Notes: generated by a model from the letters alone, not told the origin. Counted from the stretch's first letter, positions 1 to 8,424 are shown. The stretch: DNA of 64,000 bases from Lentibacter sp. XHP0401 (GCF_025751535.1 NZ_JAOWLC010000009.1:1-64000), one strand, 5' to 3'. Numbers and translations: made by a program.

Positions 1-87
1 GTCGCCATGCTACTTCTCCTATGTGCAGTATAGGCCAAGCCTAACCTGCTGGGTGAAGCAGCCGGTACATCCCATTACTAACCTGAG

Positions 88-175
88 CGACACTAACGGC
101 CCAAAGCGGTCACTCAACGAGGACATGAATTTCTGCGGTTGCAGCCCGCATTTCCGCCATTCGCTGCACCCGCAA
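88..175 (+). repeat. Degenerate dispersed repeat, copy A
   Basis: This stretch reads CGGCCCAAAGCGG, then a variable spacer, then GCAGCCCGCATTTCCGCC and ATTCGCTGC. The same order of blocks recurs in the same direction near 8345, 9160 and 10055. The rest of 1-461 shows no convincing gene, only short open frames without family resemblance. Copies are imperfect, which suggests an old decayed element; its nature is unknown. Confidence 0.5.
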
Positions 176-461
176 AATCTCGAAGCAAGCGAACTCACAG
201 TCTGCGGACAAAACCGACCTTGATCGACTTGTGTTGAATGGCTGCTCTTGCAGTAGAACGGAGTATGGGTGATGAAGCTGAAGTTCGAAGCGATCGCTAT
301 ACGGATAAACTACTTCGCAAAAACCTGGTGTTAAGCGGTGGCATAACTTTGTTCGCACTGTTCCACCACATGGCGGCAATACAGGTGGCCAAAATCGGGA
401 TCGACTCCGGCTGGGAGCGAAATCGTATCATAAGGTGATGTAATCACGATTTTGACCGCCT

Positions 462-578
462 GTGAACGCCAGCGCCAACGAGATCAAGGGCGAATGCACC
501 GTCGAGCGGGAGAGAGCGCTGAAGCTGGACCGCGAACGCGAGAAGCAGCATGGCCTCGATGACGGGCTCAGTTTGTGA
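462..578 (+). pseudogene. Possible 38-codon gene remnant
   Basis: A GTG-initiated open frame of 38 codons, rich in Glu, Arg and Lys in its middle (ERERALKLDREREK), ends in TGA. The charged, helix-like composition looks more like the tail of a real protein than random sequence, but there is no clear ribosome binding site and no recognisable domain. It could be the C-terminal scrap of a plasmid- or island-borne gene. I do not recognise it, and it may be spurious. Confidence 0.2.
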
Positions 579-664
579 AGAGGGGGATTTTCCTCTGGTC
601 GCCCGTGGGAAAGTGTGTTGACCGCCGTGCTTTCGCGTTTAAGGTGATTTAAAATGGTGGGTTG

Positions 665-1315
665 ATGGTGAAGTTCGGGTTCGTTTGTGTGTTGGGATTT
701 TGTCTATCTGCGCCGCTTGCTGAGGCGGAGGACGCATACACATTGCCGCCGCTTCCCAAACATCTTGAGCTCCCAGACTGCGAGCTAGGACCAGACTGTC
801 CGATCCCGTTTAATCATTTATCAAATCAAACAGATGAGCCGTTTTTTGTACGGAACGAGGTATTTGACGAAAGGTTTTCGGCGTGGCGTAAGTATGCGGA
901 TGTTATTGAAGAATTTCATGATGTTCGGGATTGCTTGATTGCGAGTGAAGCCAAAAAAGAAGCCCCAAATTTGCTGCTGATTGATTGGTCCAAGGGCGAT
1001 TTTGTACGTACCGGACAAGTCTGTTTGTTCCGAATTGCCAGTAGCCTGAGGCACCCTTCACTTATGCAGGAATGGATTCGCTATCATGACTTCAGGTTGT
1101 CGGATTTGAAGCTAGGTGATGAAACACATGTAAGTTATTCTGCGGTTGTGTTCACGGGGATTTGGAACGCCACCCAATATCGCGAACGAAAGCCAAACTG
1201 GATCGCCGCTCTGACCGGAATTGATGTCACAATTTCCATCGGATTTGGGGTGCGGTATAATCGAAATCTTGATGTCGTAGATGTTTTTTTACAGGGCAGA
1301 TCGATTTTTCAATAG
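665..1315 (+). CDS. Secreted protein of unknown function
   Basis: The 216-residue product starts with a typical Sec signal peptide: a short basic start (MVKFG), a hydrophobic core to about residue 17 and a small-residue cleavage region (APLAEAED). The mature part carries two cysteines close together (LPDCELGPDCP, about residues 38-44) and further cysteines near positions 102 and 120, so a disulfide-bonded periplasmic protein is plausible. I see no known domain. An in-frame TTG lies directly before the ATG; I chose ATG. It stands alone between decayed sequence and an IS element, has an AT-rich codon pattern unlike the right half of the window, and is probably acquired. Confidence 0.6.
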   Translation: MVKFGFVCVLGFCLSAPLAEAEDAYTLPPLPKHLELPDCELGPDCPIPFNHLSNQTDEPFFVRNEVFDERFSAWRKYADVIEEFHDVRDCLIASEAKKEAPNLLLIDWSKGDFVRTGQVCLFRIASSLRHPSLMQEWIRYHDFRLSDLKLGDETHVSYSAVVFTGIWNATQYRERKPNWIAALTGIDVTISIGFGVRYNRNLDVVDVFLQGRSIFQ

Positions 1316-1326
1316 TTACTTGGAGA

Positions 1327-2366
1327 TGTAGATATGCCGTTACTCGCGAGACATTTCCTTTAACCTCCCGGCACCGGGAAGAAGGAGATAATCATGAATA
1401 AAGATCAACGCGAGATACAACGCAAGTTACGGATACTGCGATACGCCGAAGAGATCGGCCATGTTGCCAAAACCTGCCGCTATTTCGGGATCGGTCGCGC
1501 CAGTTTTTACCGCTGGCGCAAAGCCTATGCAGAACACGGCGAAGCAGGGCTAATCAATGCGCCGCCCATCCCCAAATGGCACGCGAACAGAACGCCACCG
1601 GAGCGCGAGGAAAAGGTGCTTTATCTTCGGCGCAAATACCACCTCGGTCCCATGCGGATCGTTTGGTATCTGGAGCGCTATCACGGCATCAAGATATCTG
1701 ACGCAACCGTTTAGCGCATTCTGCGCCGGCATGGGCTAAACCGCCTTCCACGTGGCACCCGCATGCGAAAAGTCCATACCAAGCGTTATAAGAAGCAGGC
1801 GCCCATTGCCTGACAGGGTATTGCGCAGCAATGTCCCGAGAGGGAGGTCATCACATCCAGATGGATGTTAAGTTCCTGACTTGCATCGGAGAAAAGGGCG
1901 AAAAGGTGCGCCGCTTTCAATATACGGCTATCGACGACGCGACGCGGGTTCGGGCACTAAAGATCTACGAAAAGCACACCCAGGCCAATGCAATCGACTT
2001 CGTCGACCATATCATCGAAAAGTTCCCGTTTCGCATCCGTGAAATACGCACGGATAACGGCCATGAGTTTCAGGCGAAGTTCCATTGGCACGTCGAGGAT
2101 CTCGGCATCCGCCATGCTTACATCAAACGTGGCACGCCCCAGCTCAACGGCAAGGTAGAGCGGTCTCACCGTTCAGACGGGCAAGAATTTTATCAGCTGC
2201 TCAGCTACAAAGATGATGTCGATCTCGAAGCCAAACTGGACGAATGGTAGCGCTTTTACAACTTCCACAGACCGCATGGCGCGCACAATGGAAAGACACC
2301 TTACGAAGCCCTCAGAGAAAAGCTATAATCAACAAAGGGAAGTCTCACGAGTAGCCGCACCTTACA
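1327..2366 (+). mobile_element. Decayed IS481-family insertion sequence
   Basis: The element is bounded by imperfect inverted ends beginning TGTA (1327) and ending TACA (2366). Inside both ends the block TTACTCGCGAGAC at 1340-1352 matches CTACTCGTGAGAC on the opposite strand at 2342-2354. About 1040 bp is a normal length for IS481 relatives. It carries one transposase gene that is broken in three places, so the copy should be inactive. I could not identify a target-site duplication. A second fragment of the same element's 3' end lies at 21771-21850. Confidence 0.85.
1394..2328 (+). pseudogene. IS481-family transposase, broken
   Basis: Joined across its lesions the reading frame encodes an N-terminal helix-turn-helix (YFGIGRASFYRWRKAYAEHG, about residues 37-56) and an rve-type DDE integrase core. 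The catalytic acidic residues are still visible in the second half: Asp in MDVKFL, Asp in RTDNGHEF and Glu in NGKVERSHR. Three lesions kill it: TAG at 1712-1714 where Tyr is expected, an insertion of about 41 bp around 1804-1845 that adds a stop and shifts the frame, and TAG at 2248-2250 where Glu is expected (DEW*RFYNFHRPH). The last segment ends EALREKL and TAA at 2326-2328. Confidence 0.9.
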
Positions 2367-2506
2367 CTTAGATCGCAAAAGCGGCGGTTGAACGCGGGTT
2401 CGTGTCATGATGCTTTAGCCACACAACGTTCGTGCTCGGTTTTGTTACCTAGGTCCGGGCAAGTAGTCGCTTCTCAACTTTATGAATGCCACCAATGTGC
2501 AAAGCT

Positions 2507-2959
2507 CTACGAAACGGCCCAATCCGGATCCTTGGCAACGAGTTCCACCGTGTTGCCATCCGGGTCGAAGGTGAACACCCCTCGCCAGCCAACCCAGTCA
2601 AATGTCTCGACGTTGTAGTCCAGGCCGAGGTGTTCATACCATGCGATCACTGCGTCCTGTTCGCGCCAAGGCAGGCTCAGGGCGATGTGATGAAGAGATG
2701 ACCCCGCGCCGGTAGCGGGTGGGAAATCCGCTGCCCTCGTGCGGCCTGCACCTTCGATATCATGTCGAAATAACGCCAGAACAGCGGTATGCCCGCCGAA
2801 GCCTTTGGCAATACGGAAGAATACGATGCGCCCGTTGTCTGGATCGTTCATCAGCTCAAGGCCGATCACGTCGCGGTAGAACGCAATCATCGCGTCTAGA
2901 TCAATGCACCGGATGGCGATTTCGCCAAGGGCGCGAACTTCAAAACCTCGTTCAGTCAT
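2507..2959 (-). CDS. VOC-family (glyoxalase/bleomycin resistance fold) protein
   Basis: A 150-residue single-domain vicinal-oxygen-chelate protein. Visible family marks are the first beta-alpha unit ending DLDAMIAFYRDVIGLEL, the central HHIALSL strand, a second half-motif AVIAWYEHLGLD, and the terminal DPDGNTVELV strand whose Glu is a usual metal ligand. The first metal-ligand position is not clearly conserved (EIAIRCIDLD), so substrate and metal are unknown. The ATG at 2959 was preferred because AGGAGA lies just upstream. It is the last gene of the minus-strand redox/stress group that begins at 6945. The promoter-distal position and gap of about 65 bp leave open whether it is co-transcribed. 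Confidence 0.85.
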   Translation of the reverse strand: MTERGFEVRALGEIAIRCIDLDAMIAFYRDVIGLELMNDPDNGRIVFFRIAKGFGGHTAVLALFRHDIEGAGRTRAADFPPATGAGSSLHHIALSLPWREQDAVIAWYEHLGLDYNVETFDWVGWRGVFTFDPDGNTVELVAKDPDWAVS

Positions 2960-3024
2960 GAAATCTCTCCTATTGTTTGTGCCAGGACAATGCCGGATAT
3001 GAGGAAATCCGCAACGCGCGGCGT

Positions 3025-3726
3025 TCAAGCGGAACTTCTTTTTATGGTCCCCGCAGTTAACAGCCATAGACAAAAGCCGGTTTCTGCAATCGCGGTTACC
3101 CCGTATGCTGGGGCGAATACAGCCGAAAGCTCTGATGCAAAGAAACGCAGAGTGCTGCCAATCAGATAAACGATGCCAGCCGCTGCGATACCCACGCCAA
3201 AGAGCCTGTGAATAAATCCCGCCCGCCAGATCAGCACGCCGGTCAACAGGCTGTTGATCCCGAAGAAGACCAGCCCAAGGTCGTAACCGTGACCATGCAG
3301 GTTGAGAAAAAGCGCACTCATAGCTTCGGCTTGCCTCGGAGCGAGTGCTGCGACATCCTGCGCGCGCGTCAGCAACAGCAACGCCGCCTGAAGGTTCATG
3401 AGGTTTGCGCCGATAATGACGGATTGCACCAGTCTAAAGACGAGCGCGGCCAGCGCGAGTGTCGGTGCGACTGGTCGAAACAACACAAACAGAAGCACTG
3501 CAAGTCCGGCATCGGCAAGCGCCATGATCAGGTCGAACGCAATGGAGAGCTGAAAGTTTCTCGTCGAGGCAAGGATCGCGCGGGCGGTGCCGCCCGCGTC
3601 ACTCAGGTCGATCAGCGGGCTGCGAAAGACCACTTCGGAGCTGATGCCGAGGAAGATGATAGCGAGATAGAGCAATCCTGCCCATCGGGCGATAGAGATC
3701 TCGGGCGGCGTGAGGTGCGTTTTCAT
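3025..3726 (-). CDS. DUF4386 membrane protein
   Basis: A 233-residue integral membrane protein with about six hydrophobic segments and the sequence style of the DUF4386 family, including the N-terminal block RWAGLLYLAIIFLGI, a conserved NLHGHGYDLGL region near residue 145, and a terminal AETGFCLWLLT segment. The function of the family is unknown; it is common in soil and marine bacteria next to stress or redox genes. The ATG at 3726 begins the conserved part; a longer open frame upstream overlaps the preceding hydrolase and looks spurious. It lies 28 bp after the alpha/beta hydrolase on the same strand and is probably in the same transcript. Confidence 0.8.
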   Translation of the reverse strand: MKTHLTPPEISIARWAGLLYLAIIFLGISSEVVFRSPLIDLSDAGGTARAILASTRNFQLSIAFDLIMALADAGLAVLLFVLFRPVAPTLALAALVFRLVQSVIIGANLMNLQAALLLLTRAQDVAALAPRQAEAMSALFLNLHGHGYDLGLVFFGINSLLTGVLIWRAGFIHRLFGVGIAAAGIVYLIGSTLRFFASELSAVFAPAYGVTAIAETGFCLWLLTAGTIKRSSA

Positions 3727-3754
3727 TTGGTAGGTCCTTCTGTCTATAACGCGA

Positions 3755-4606
3755 TCACTTCCGTAAGAAGGCAGTGACAGTTTCAGTGAAGAGCGGGTCG
3801 AAAGGGGCCAACAGATGATCCGCGCCCGGGGTATGGACGAAAGTGAAATCCGGGATCGCTTGACCCAGGCGTTCGATATTCGCGCGTTCTCCATCGGTTT
3901 CACCGGCGATACCAAGAACCGGGAACGGAATGGCTTCCAGCTCGTCCGACCCAAGACCCAGAAGTTGATGCATCGCACTTGCGGTTGCCGCCAACGGAGC
4001 GGCGTCCTGATCGGTGGCGATGCCATGGGGCGAGAGCATCGCAAGACCGGCCATCATTTCCTCTTCACTGGCCCCTTCATCATCAGGGGCCATAGCGGTG
4101 ATGAAGTCGCCAAACGTGTCGACACGGCCAAAGGCGTCGGCAATAAAACCGTAGGTTTGTATCGCGTTGGCCCCCGACCGGTCGAAGCCGCCGATGAGCA
4201 GCGACAGGACGCGGTCAGGGTGCGTGGTGGCGAGTTTCAGTGCGGTTTCGGCTCCCATTGAGTAACCAACGGTATGCGCGGCTTCGATGCCATGATCGTC
4301 CATCAATCCCATCACGTCATCGACCAATTGGGTGCCATAGGCATCGGCGTCAGCGGGCTTGCCGCTGGCACCATGACCGCGCGCGTCAAAACTGATCGCA
4401 CGAAATCCGTCGAGCGGTAAAAGCCCATTGCTTTCCCATAGGGTCGATGATCCGGCGAAGGCGTGCAGCATTACGACGGTGGGACCGGTGCCTTTCTCGG
4501 TGAAGTGGAGGGGCACGCCGTCAGAAACAAAAGTACTTTCTTCAGCAAACGCAAGCATTGGCAGGGCAAAGAGAACAGCGGTAGTCAGAGGAATTATGGG
4601 TTTCAT
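3755..4606 (-). CDS. Exported alpha/beta hydrolase
   Basis: A 283-residue alpha/beta hydrolase with a cleavable signal peptide (MKPIIPLTTAVLFALPMLAFA), so it acts in the periplasm or outside. The nucleophile elbow GYSMG puts the catalytic Ser near residue 116. The oxyanion region is MLHAFAGSS (about 46-54), the fold motif SFDARGHGAS follows near 72-81, and the catalytic His lies in PGADHLL near the C terminus. Substrate cannot be predicted. Its ATG overlaps the TGA of the EamA transporter by four bases, so the two are translationally coupled. An exporter paired with an exported hydrolase suggests a shared detoxification task, which is inference. Confidence 0.85.
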   Translation of the reverse strand: MKPIIPLTTAVLFALPMLAFAEESTFVSDGVPLHFTEKGTGPTVVMLHAFAGSSTLWESNGLLPLDGFRAISFDARGHGASGKPADADAYGTQLVDDVMGLMDDHGIEAAHTVGYSMGAETALKLATTHPDRVLSLLIGGFDRSGANAIQTYGFIADAFGRVDTFGDFITAMAPDDEGASEEEMMAGLAMLSPHGIATDQDAAPLAATASAMHQLLGLGSDELEAIPFPVLGIAGETDGERANIERLGQAIPDFTFVHTPGADHLLAPFDPLFTETVTAFLRK

Positions 4607-5481
4607 GGGATCACCTTCTTGTTGATGAAACGAGTTGTGAATGTGGGAACCTGACCGAGCCAGACTGAGGCGAGCAGGACAGCGGCACCAATGGTCTGCA
4701 GTGTCCCAAGGGCCTGGCCTAGCCAGAGCCACCCAAGTAAAACAGCGGTCAGTGGACTCATCAAACCGAGCATCGAGACGGCACCGGGCTCAATTCGGGC
4801 CACGCCGCGAAACCAAAGCCAATAGGTCGCCGCCGCGCCGATCAGACCGAGCCAGGCAAGTCCGGCCAGATTCGTCGCCGTGAGCGGTGGCAGGGCCGGT
4901 TCGAAGACGAACGCCACAGGCAAGAGCAGCAAACCGCCCGCCGTCAGTTGCCATGCGGTGAAGGTCAGCGCCGGAACTGGCGGTTGCCACTTCCGCGACA
5001 GGACCGTCCCGGCGGCCATCGACGCCGCCCCGCCCAGCCCGGCAGCCACCCCGATTGGATCGAGCTCGGCAGCAGGGCCAAGAACGAGCAAGGCGACTCC
5101 ACCAATGCCCGCAATTGCGGCCAAAATGGATACGACCGAAACGCGTGAGCCGAGCAAGGCGCGCGATAAACCAAGCACGATCAGTGTCTGCGTTGCGCCG
5201 AGTGTTGCCGCCACACCGCCCGGAAGACGATACGCCGCAACAAAGAGCAGCGACCAGAAAATCGCGAAGTTGAATGCGCCCAGAAGGAACGTCCGTCCAA
5301 GCCATGCCCGCGATGGAAGGTTTCTGGTCACCATCAATAGCAGAAGTCCTGCCGGCAACGCCCTGAGCACCGCGAGCGTCAACGGATAGTCGGGAGGGAG
5401 GGCTTGCGTCGTGACAAGGTAGGTGCTGCCCCATATCGCAGGTGCAAGGGCTGTCAGAATGATGTCTTTCAGGGGGCTCAT
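4603..5481 (-). CDS. EamA/DMT-family transporter
   Basis: A 292-residue protein with ten predicted membrane segments arranged as two five-helix EamA repeats. Typical signs are the N-terminal APAIWGSTYLVTT, LRALPAGLLLL near residue 40, and the repeat-two pattern SMLGLMSPLTAVLLGWLWLGQ. Members export amino acids, metabolites or drugs from the cytoplasm; the substrate here is unknown. Start ATG at 5481 fits the family. The gene lies 37 bp after a small DUF1127 gene and overlaps the following hydrolase by ATGA, so it belongs to the 6945 to 2507 minus-strand group. Confidence 0.88.
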   Translation of the reverse strand: MSPLKDIILTALAPAIWGSTYLVTTQALPPDYPLTLAVLRALPAGLLLLMVTRNLPSRAWLGRTFLLGAFNFAIFWSLLFVAAYRLPGGVAATLGATQTLIVLGLSRALLGSRVSVVSILAAIAGIGGVALLVLGPAAELDPIGVAAGLGGAASMAAGTVLSRKWQPPVPALTFTAWQLTAGGLLLLPVAFVFEPALPPLTATNLAGLAWLGLIGAAATYWLWFRGVARIEPGAVSMLGLMSPLTAVLLGWLWLGQALGTLQTIGAAVLLASVWLGQVPTFTTRFINKKVIP

Positions 5482-5518
5482 AGCGGGGTTCCTTAATAAG
5501 CCAATGGCAACAGGAAGG

Positions 5519-5656
5519 TTACCAAAGGAGTGTGATAGTGATGGGCCGTTCAGGCCAAGGGAGAAGACCGATATCGCGCATCAGGTGCGGCGGCAGATCC
5601 CGAAGGACATGGCGGAGGCGGCGCGTTTCGGAACGGGGAGAGCGTTTGCCATACAT
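5519..5656 (-). CDS. DUF1127 small protein (45 aa)
   Basis: This short frame codes for a 45-residue Arg-rich protein whose centre reads VLRDLPPHLMRDIGLL, the signature of DUF1127 (also called YjiS-like) proteins, with Leu spacing and the RDIG core. Alphaproteobacterial members bind RNA or link to phosphate and stress responses in the few cases studied. It fits exactly between dsbA-like (ends 5672) and the EamA gene (starts 5481), 16 bp and 37 bp away, on the same strand, which supports it being real. The ribosome binding site is weak (AAAGG). Function in this operon is unknown. Confidence 0.7.
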   Translation of the reverse strand: MYGKRSPRSETRRLRHVLRDLPPHLMRDIGLLPWPERPITITLLW

Positions 5657-5671
5657 GGGAGAAACCTTTCT

Positions 5672-6322
5672 TCAGTTGGGGTTGAGGTGGATTGCCGCGC
5701 GGATTTGTGCGCGCAAATCGTCAATGGGGCCGTTCACCAGGCGGGTGCCGGTCTCGCGGACGACGAGCGCCGGAATCGAACGCACTTGCAAAGTGCGGGC
5801 GCGCTGTCGGTCAGCTTCGACGGCTTGGCATGTTGCAGTGTCTGACATGGCCAAGGCGACGCGCCCGGGGTCAAGTCCGACATCTTGTGCAAGCCGCGCG
5901 AGTTCCGCGGGATCAGCGATATTGCGGGCTTCGGAAAGATGCGCGCGCTGGATCCGGTCGAAGAGGGTCCAATGTGCGTCCTGACCTCCGAGCGCTTCCG
6001 CCGCCTTGCAGGCCAACGCCGCCGTGTACCCGTGTGGATAATCGAACTCCGCCCGGGCCATGTCGTCGATATTGATCAACTCGGGCTGGTCGCTCACCGC
6101 GCGGCAGCTGGCCCAATGGCCAAGAATTGTGTCACGGGCAGCCTCTGCCGCACCCCACCGCGTCTGCATTTCGGCGGTACTGGCCTGCAGAACAAATGTC
6201 CGGTGCCGGATGTCGATATTGAATTCCGAAGCCAATTGGCGCATCCGCGATGAGATGTTGAAGCACCAGCAGCAGACGACATCATGGAAGAAGTCGATGG
6301 TAAGATTGGGGGAGCGGGTCAT
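5672..6322 (-). CDS. DsbA/FrnE-family thioredoxin-fold oxidoreductase
   Basis: A 216-residue cytoplasmic DsbA-superfamily protein without signal peptide. The N-terminal strand LTIDFFHDVVCCWC holds a CxxC pair (Cys17 and Cys20, with Cys18 between) at the usual redox site. The helical insertion spans about 60-150, and the cis-Pro loop is in RSIPALVVRE near residue 190. The fold matches FrnE-like and HCCA-isomerase-like proteins acting in thiol/disulfide or stress chemistry. The extra middle cysteine is unusual. Its ATG shares one base with the TAA of wrbA (TAATG), so the two are translationally coupled. Confidence 0.82.
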   Translation of the reverse strand: MTRSPNLTIDFFHDVVCCWCFNISSRMRQLASEFNIDIRHRTFVLQASTAEMQTRWGAAEAARDTILGHWASCRAVSDQPELINIDDMARAEFDYPHGYTAALACKAAEALGGQDAHWTLFDRIQRAHLSEARNIADPAELARLAQDVGLDPGRVALAMSDTATCQAVEADRQRARTLQVRSIPALVVRETGTRLVNGPIDDLRAQIRAAIHLNPN

Positions 6323-6945
6323 TACGCAACCTCCTCCAAAGCCCGAGCAGAACTCAGCGCAGTGGCAATCCGAGCAACGTGAGCACCTTGGAAACGGGCA
6401 CCGTCCAGATCAGTCTCGGTCGGCAGCAACGCACCATCAGCCCCGGCAATGGTCCCGGCACCGTATGGCGCACCGCCGATGATACCGTCGCGTGTGGTTT
6501 GACCGGCAAAGGTGTAGGGCAAACCTGCAATCATCATGCCAAAATGCAGAAGCGGGATATGCGAGGACAGCATCGTCGCCTCGTGCCCGCCATGCTGCGA
6601 ACCAGTGGACGCAAACACCGCGCCGACCTTGCCGACCAGGGCGTTCCGCGCCCATAATCCACCTGCCATATCGAGGAATTGCTTCATCTGACTGGCCATC
6701 ATGCCAAAGCGTGTCGGCGTGCCAAAGATGACGGCATCGTAATCCGCCATTTCGGCCGGAGCCGCCTCGGGCGTGTCGTCTTCCACAAACCCCGAGGATT
6801 TGCGGATGTCTGCTGGGACAGTTTCGGGGACACGGCGAATGTCGACGATGGTGCCCGGAACCGAACGCGCGCCTTCGGCTTCGGCTTGAGCTAGGTCACG
6901 GACATGTCCGTAGCTGGAATAATAAAGAATGAGAACGCGGGTCAT
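6322..6945 (-). CDS. wrbA: NAD(P)H:quinone oxidoreductase, WrbA type
   Basis: A 207-residue flavodoxin-fold protein of WrbA type, which reduces quinones by two electrons with FMN and NAD(P)H and so avoids semiquinone radicals. The FMN phosphate loop is LYYSSYGHV (about 7-15). The family blocks YDAVIFGTPTRFGMMASQMKQ near 69, FASTGSQHGGHE near 112 and PYGAGTIAG near 160 are all present, and length matches the family. It is the first gene of the minus-strand redox group; a LysR-type regulator lies upstream and a good LysR box sits 80-106 bp before this start. Induction by quinones or electrophiles is a reasonable inference. Confidence 0.92.
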   Translation of the reverse strand: MTRVLILYYSSYGHVRDLAQAEAEGARSVPGTIVDIRRVPETVPADIRKSSGFVEDDTPEAAPAEMADYDAVIFGTPTRFGMMASQMKQFLDMAGGLWARNALVGKVGAVFASTGSQHGGHEATMLSSHIPLLHFGMMIAGLPYTFAGQTTRDGIIGGAPYGAGTIAGADGALLPTETDLDGARFQGAHVARIATALSSARALEEVA

Positions 6946-7024
6946 GGGATCCTCTTGAGCTAGATGTTTCGTTGCTCAGAGGATGGGCTATGGGCGGCGT
7001 CGGATTAACCGGACCAAGCGCAAA

Positions 7025-7051
7025 ACACTCTTTACGCTGTGTTAAGAGTGT
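7025..7051 (-). promoter_or_regulatory. Probable LysR-type operator (T-N11-A box) for wrbA group
   Basis: The sequence has perfect 8-bp arms ACACTCTT (7025-7032) and AAGAGTGT (7044-7051) separated by 11 bases, giving the LysR-type T-N11-A pattern at T7032/A7044. It touches the stop codon of the LysR gene and lies about 80 bp upstream of wrbA. The arms are AT-rich with an 11-base loop and no T tract, which argues against a terminator. Binding by the adjacent regulator is inferred from position. Confidence 0.65.
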
Positions 7052-7938
7052 CAGGGCGCAAGCGCGGCGCGCAGATGGTCGAGAAAGGCTGCGACCTTGG
7101 CATCTGAGCCAAGTCGAGAGGCCGTTACTGCAAACACATGGCGTGGCGGCAATTCGTAGTCAGGCAGCACCCGAACGAGGTCCCCATTTGCGTGGGGGCT
7201 TTCGGATATGAAATCGGGCAGAGCGCCGATCCCGAACCCGGCAATCAGCATATCGCGCAGAATCAGGCTCGACCCGATCCGCAGCCGCGGTTGCAGCGTG
7301 ACGACTTCGGTCTCCGATGAACCCGTCAGCGTCCAGTGCAGCATATCATCGGCAAGCGTATAGGTCGCGCTTACATGATCATGCAACGCGACTGGAGTCT
7401 CCGGCGTGCCAGCATCCGCAAGATATGCGGGGCTCGCGAAAAGGCGCTGATGAACCGGAGCAAGACGGCGGGCAACCAGAGCGGAATCCGGTAGCTCCGC
7501 GCGAACTCGGATCGACAGATCGAATCCGCCCTCGACCATGTCTACAACCCGATCATCCAGCGCCAGTGTCATTTCAAGTTCAGGATGTGCGTCCAGAAAC
7601 GTTGGCAAAAGCGGGGACAAGACAATCTGCCCGTAAGAGCTCGGGGCATTGATCCTCAGATGCCCGCGCACTTCGCCCGAATGCCGCCGTATCTGGTCTT
7701 CGACTTGACCCACCGCATTAAGTATCGCCTGTGCTTGATCGTAGTAAATGCGCCCGTGATCCGTCAGCGACATTGAACGCGTGGTCCGCGTCAGAAGACT
7801 ACAGCCAAGGCTTTCCTCAAGTAGCTTGACTTCGCGGCTGAGCAGTCCCGATGACACGCCGAGATCCTCGGCAGCTCGGGCGAAACTGCCGCGATCGACG
7901 ATCCGGCAAAATGCGTTCATAACCGAAAGCTTGTCCAC
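7051..7938 (-). CDS. LysR-family transcriptional regulator
   Basis: A 295-residue LysR regulator. The N-terminal winged helix-turn-helix spans about residues 1-60 (SFARAAEDLGVSSGLLSREV is the recognition unit). The C-terminal substrate-binding domain (about 88-295) has the family ends LRINAPSSYG and VVDMVEGGFDLSIRV. This subgroup often controls divergent or adjacent quinone oxidoreductases and exporters. Here it is unusually in tandem with, not divergent from, the wrbA group, with a dyad operator between. It may control both itself and wrbA. Ligand unknown. Confidence 0.9.
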   Translation of the reverse strand: MDKLSVMNAFCRIVDRGSFARAAEDLGVSSGLLSREVKLLEESLGCSLLTRTTRSMSLTDHGRIYYDQAQAILNAVGQVEDQIRRHSGEVRGHLRINAPSSYGQIVLSPLLPTFLDAHPELEMTLALDDRVVDMVEGGFDLSIRVRAELPDSALVARRLAPVHQRLFASPAYLADAGTPETPVALHDHVSATYTLADDMLHWTLTGSSETEVVTLQPRLRIGSSLILRDMLIAGFGIGALPDFISESPHANGDLVRVLPDYELPPRHVFAVTASRLGSDAKVAAFLDHLRAALAP

Positions 7939-8344
7939 TTTACTATGTACCCGAAATCTCTTGGAGTTCGGAAGCCCTCTTGCTGTTGCACACTGTTAGA
8001 ATTGCAGAAACGGGACAAGAAATGAATATCCTCAAAACTGGGAGTAAGGGAATTTGCTGATTGTAAGCAGAAATAACTTGAACACCGAAACCGGAAAGCA
8101 CCCAAGAAACCGTTCCGAATCAAGGTTTTTCCTATCCGCAGCTAATTTGATTTTGCATCGCTTTGTCCGCGATTCGCATGAACGGCCGTGTTAACGACTG
8201 CATAGCAGCGTCGTGACCTGAGCGCTTTGGCGCACGTAATGCGCTGACCGTGCATGCAGTGAACATCTGGCACTTCTGCTATGGCCTCTTTGCCGCCATC
8301 GGATGCAGCGCAGCATCTGCTCAATCTTTGCTGTTGTTGGCGAC
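7939..8344. other. Non-coding stretch upstream of the LysR gene
   Basis: I see no supported gene here. It holds the LysR promoter region and, near 8175-8215, sequence with short blocks (GAACGGCCGTG, CATAGCAGCG) that loosely resemble the dispersed repeat family but too weakly to call a copy. Open frames present are short, Cys/Arg-rich and without ribosome binding sites. Confidence 0.5.
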
Positions 8345-8424
8345 ATGAACGGCCCTAAGTTGACCTTGATCATTCTCCGGCCACGCCGCAGTGCGGCCCG
8401 TCAGACCGGACCTTCGCCGCGAGC
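8345..8424 (+). repeat. Degenerate dispersed repeat, copy B
   Basis: Blocks ACGGCCCTAAGTTGACCTT, then CGCAGTGCGGCCCGTC and CTTCGCCGCG, match copy C at 9160-9243 in order, spacing and direction. It abuts the 3' end of the minus-strand gene at 8431-9096, which copy C bounds on the other side. The copy is imperfect. Confidence 0.55.
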
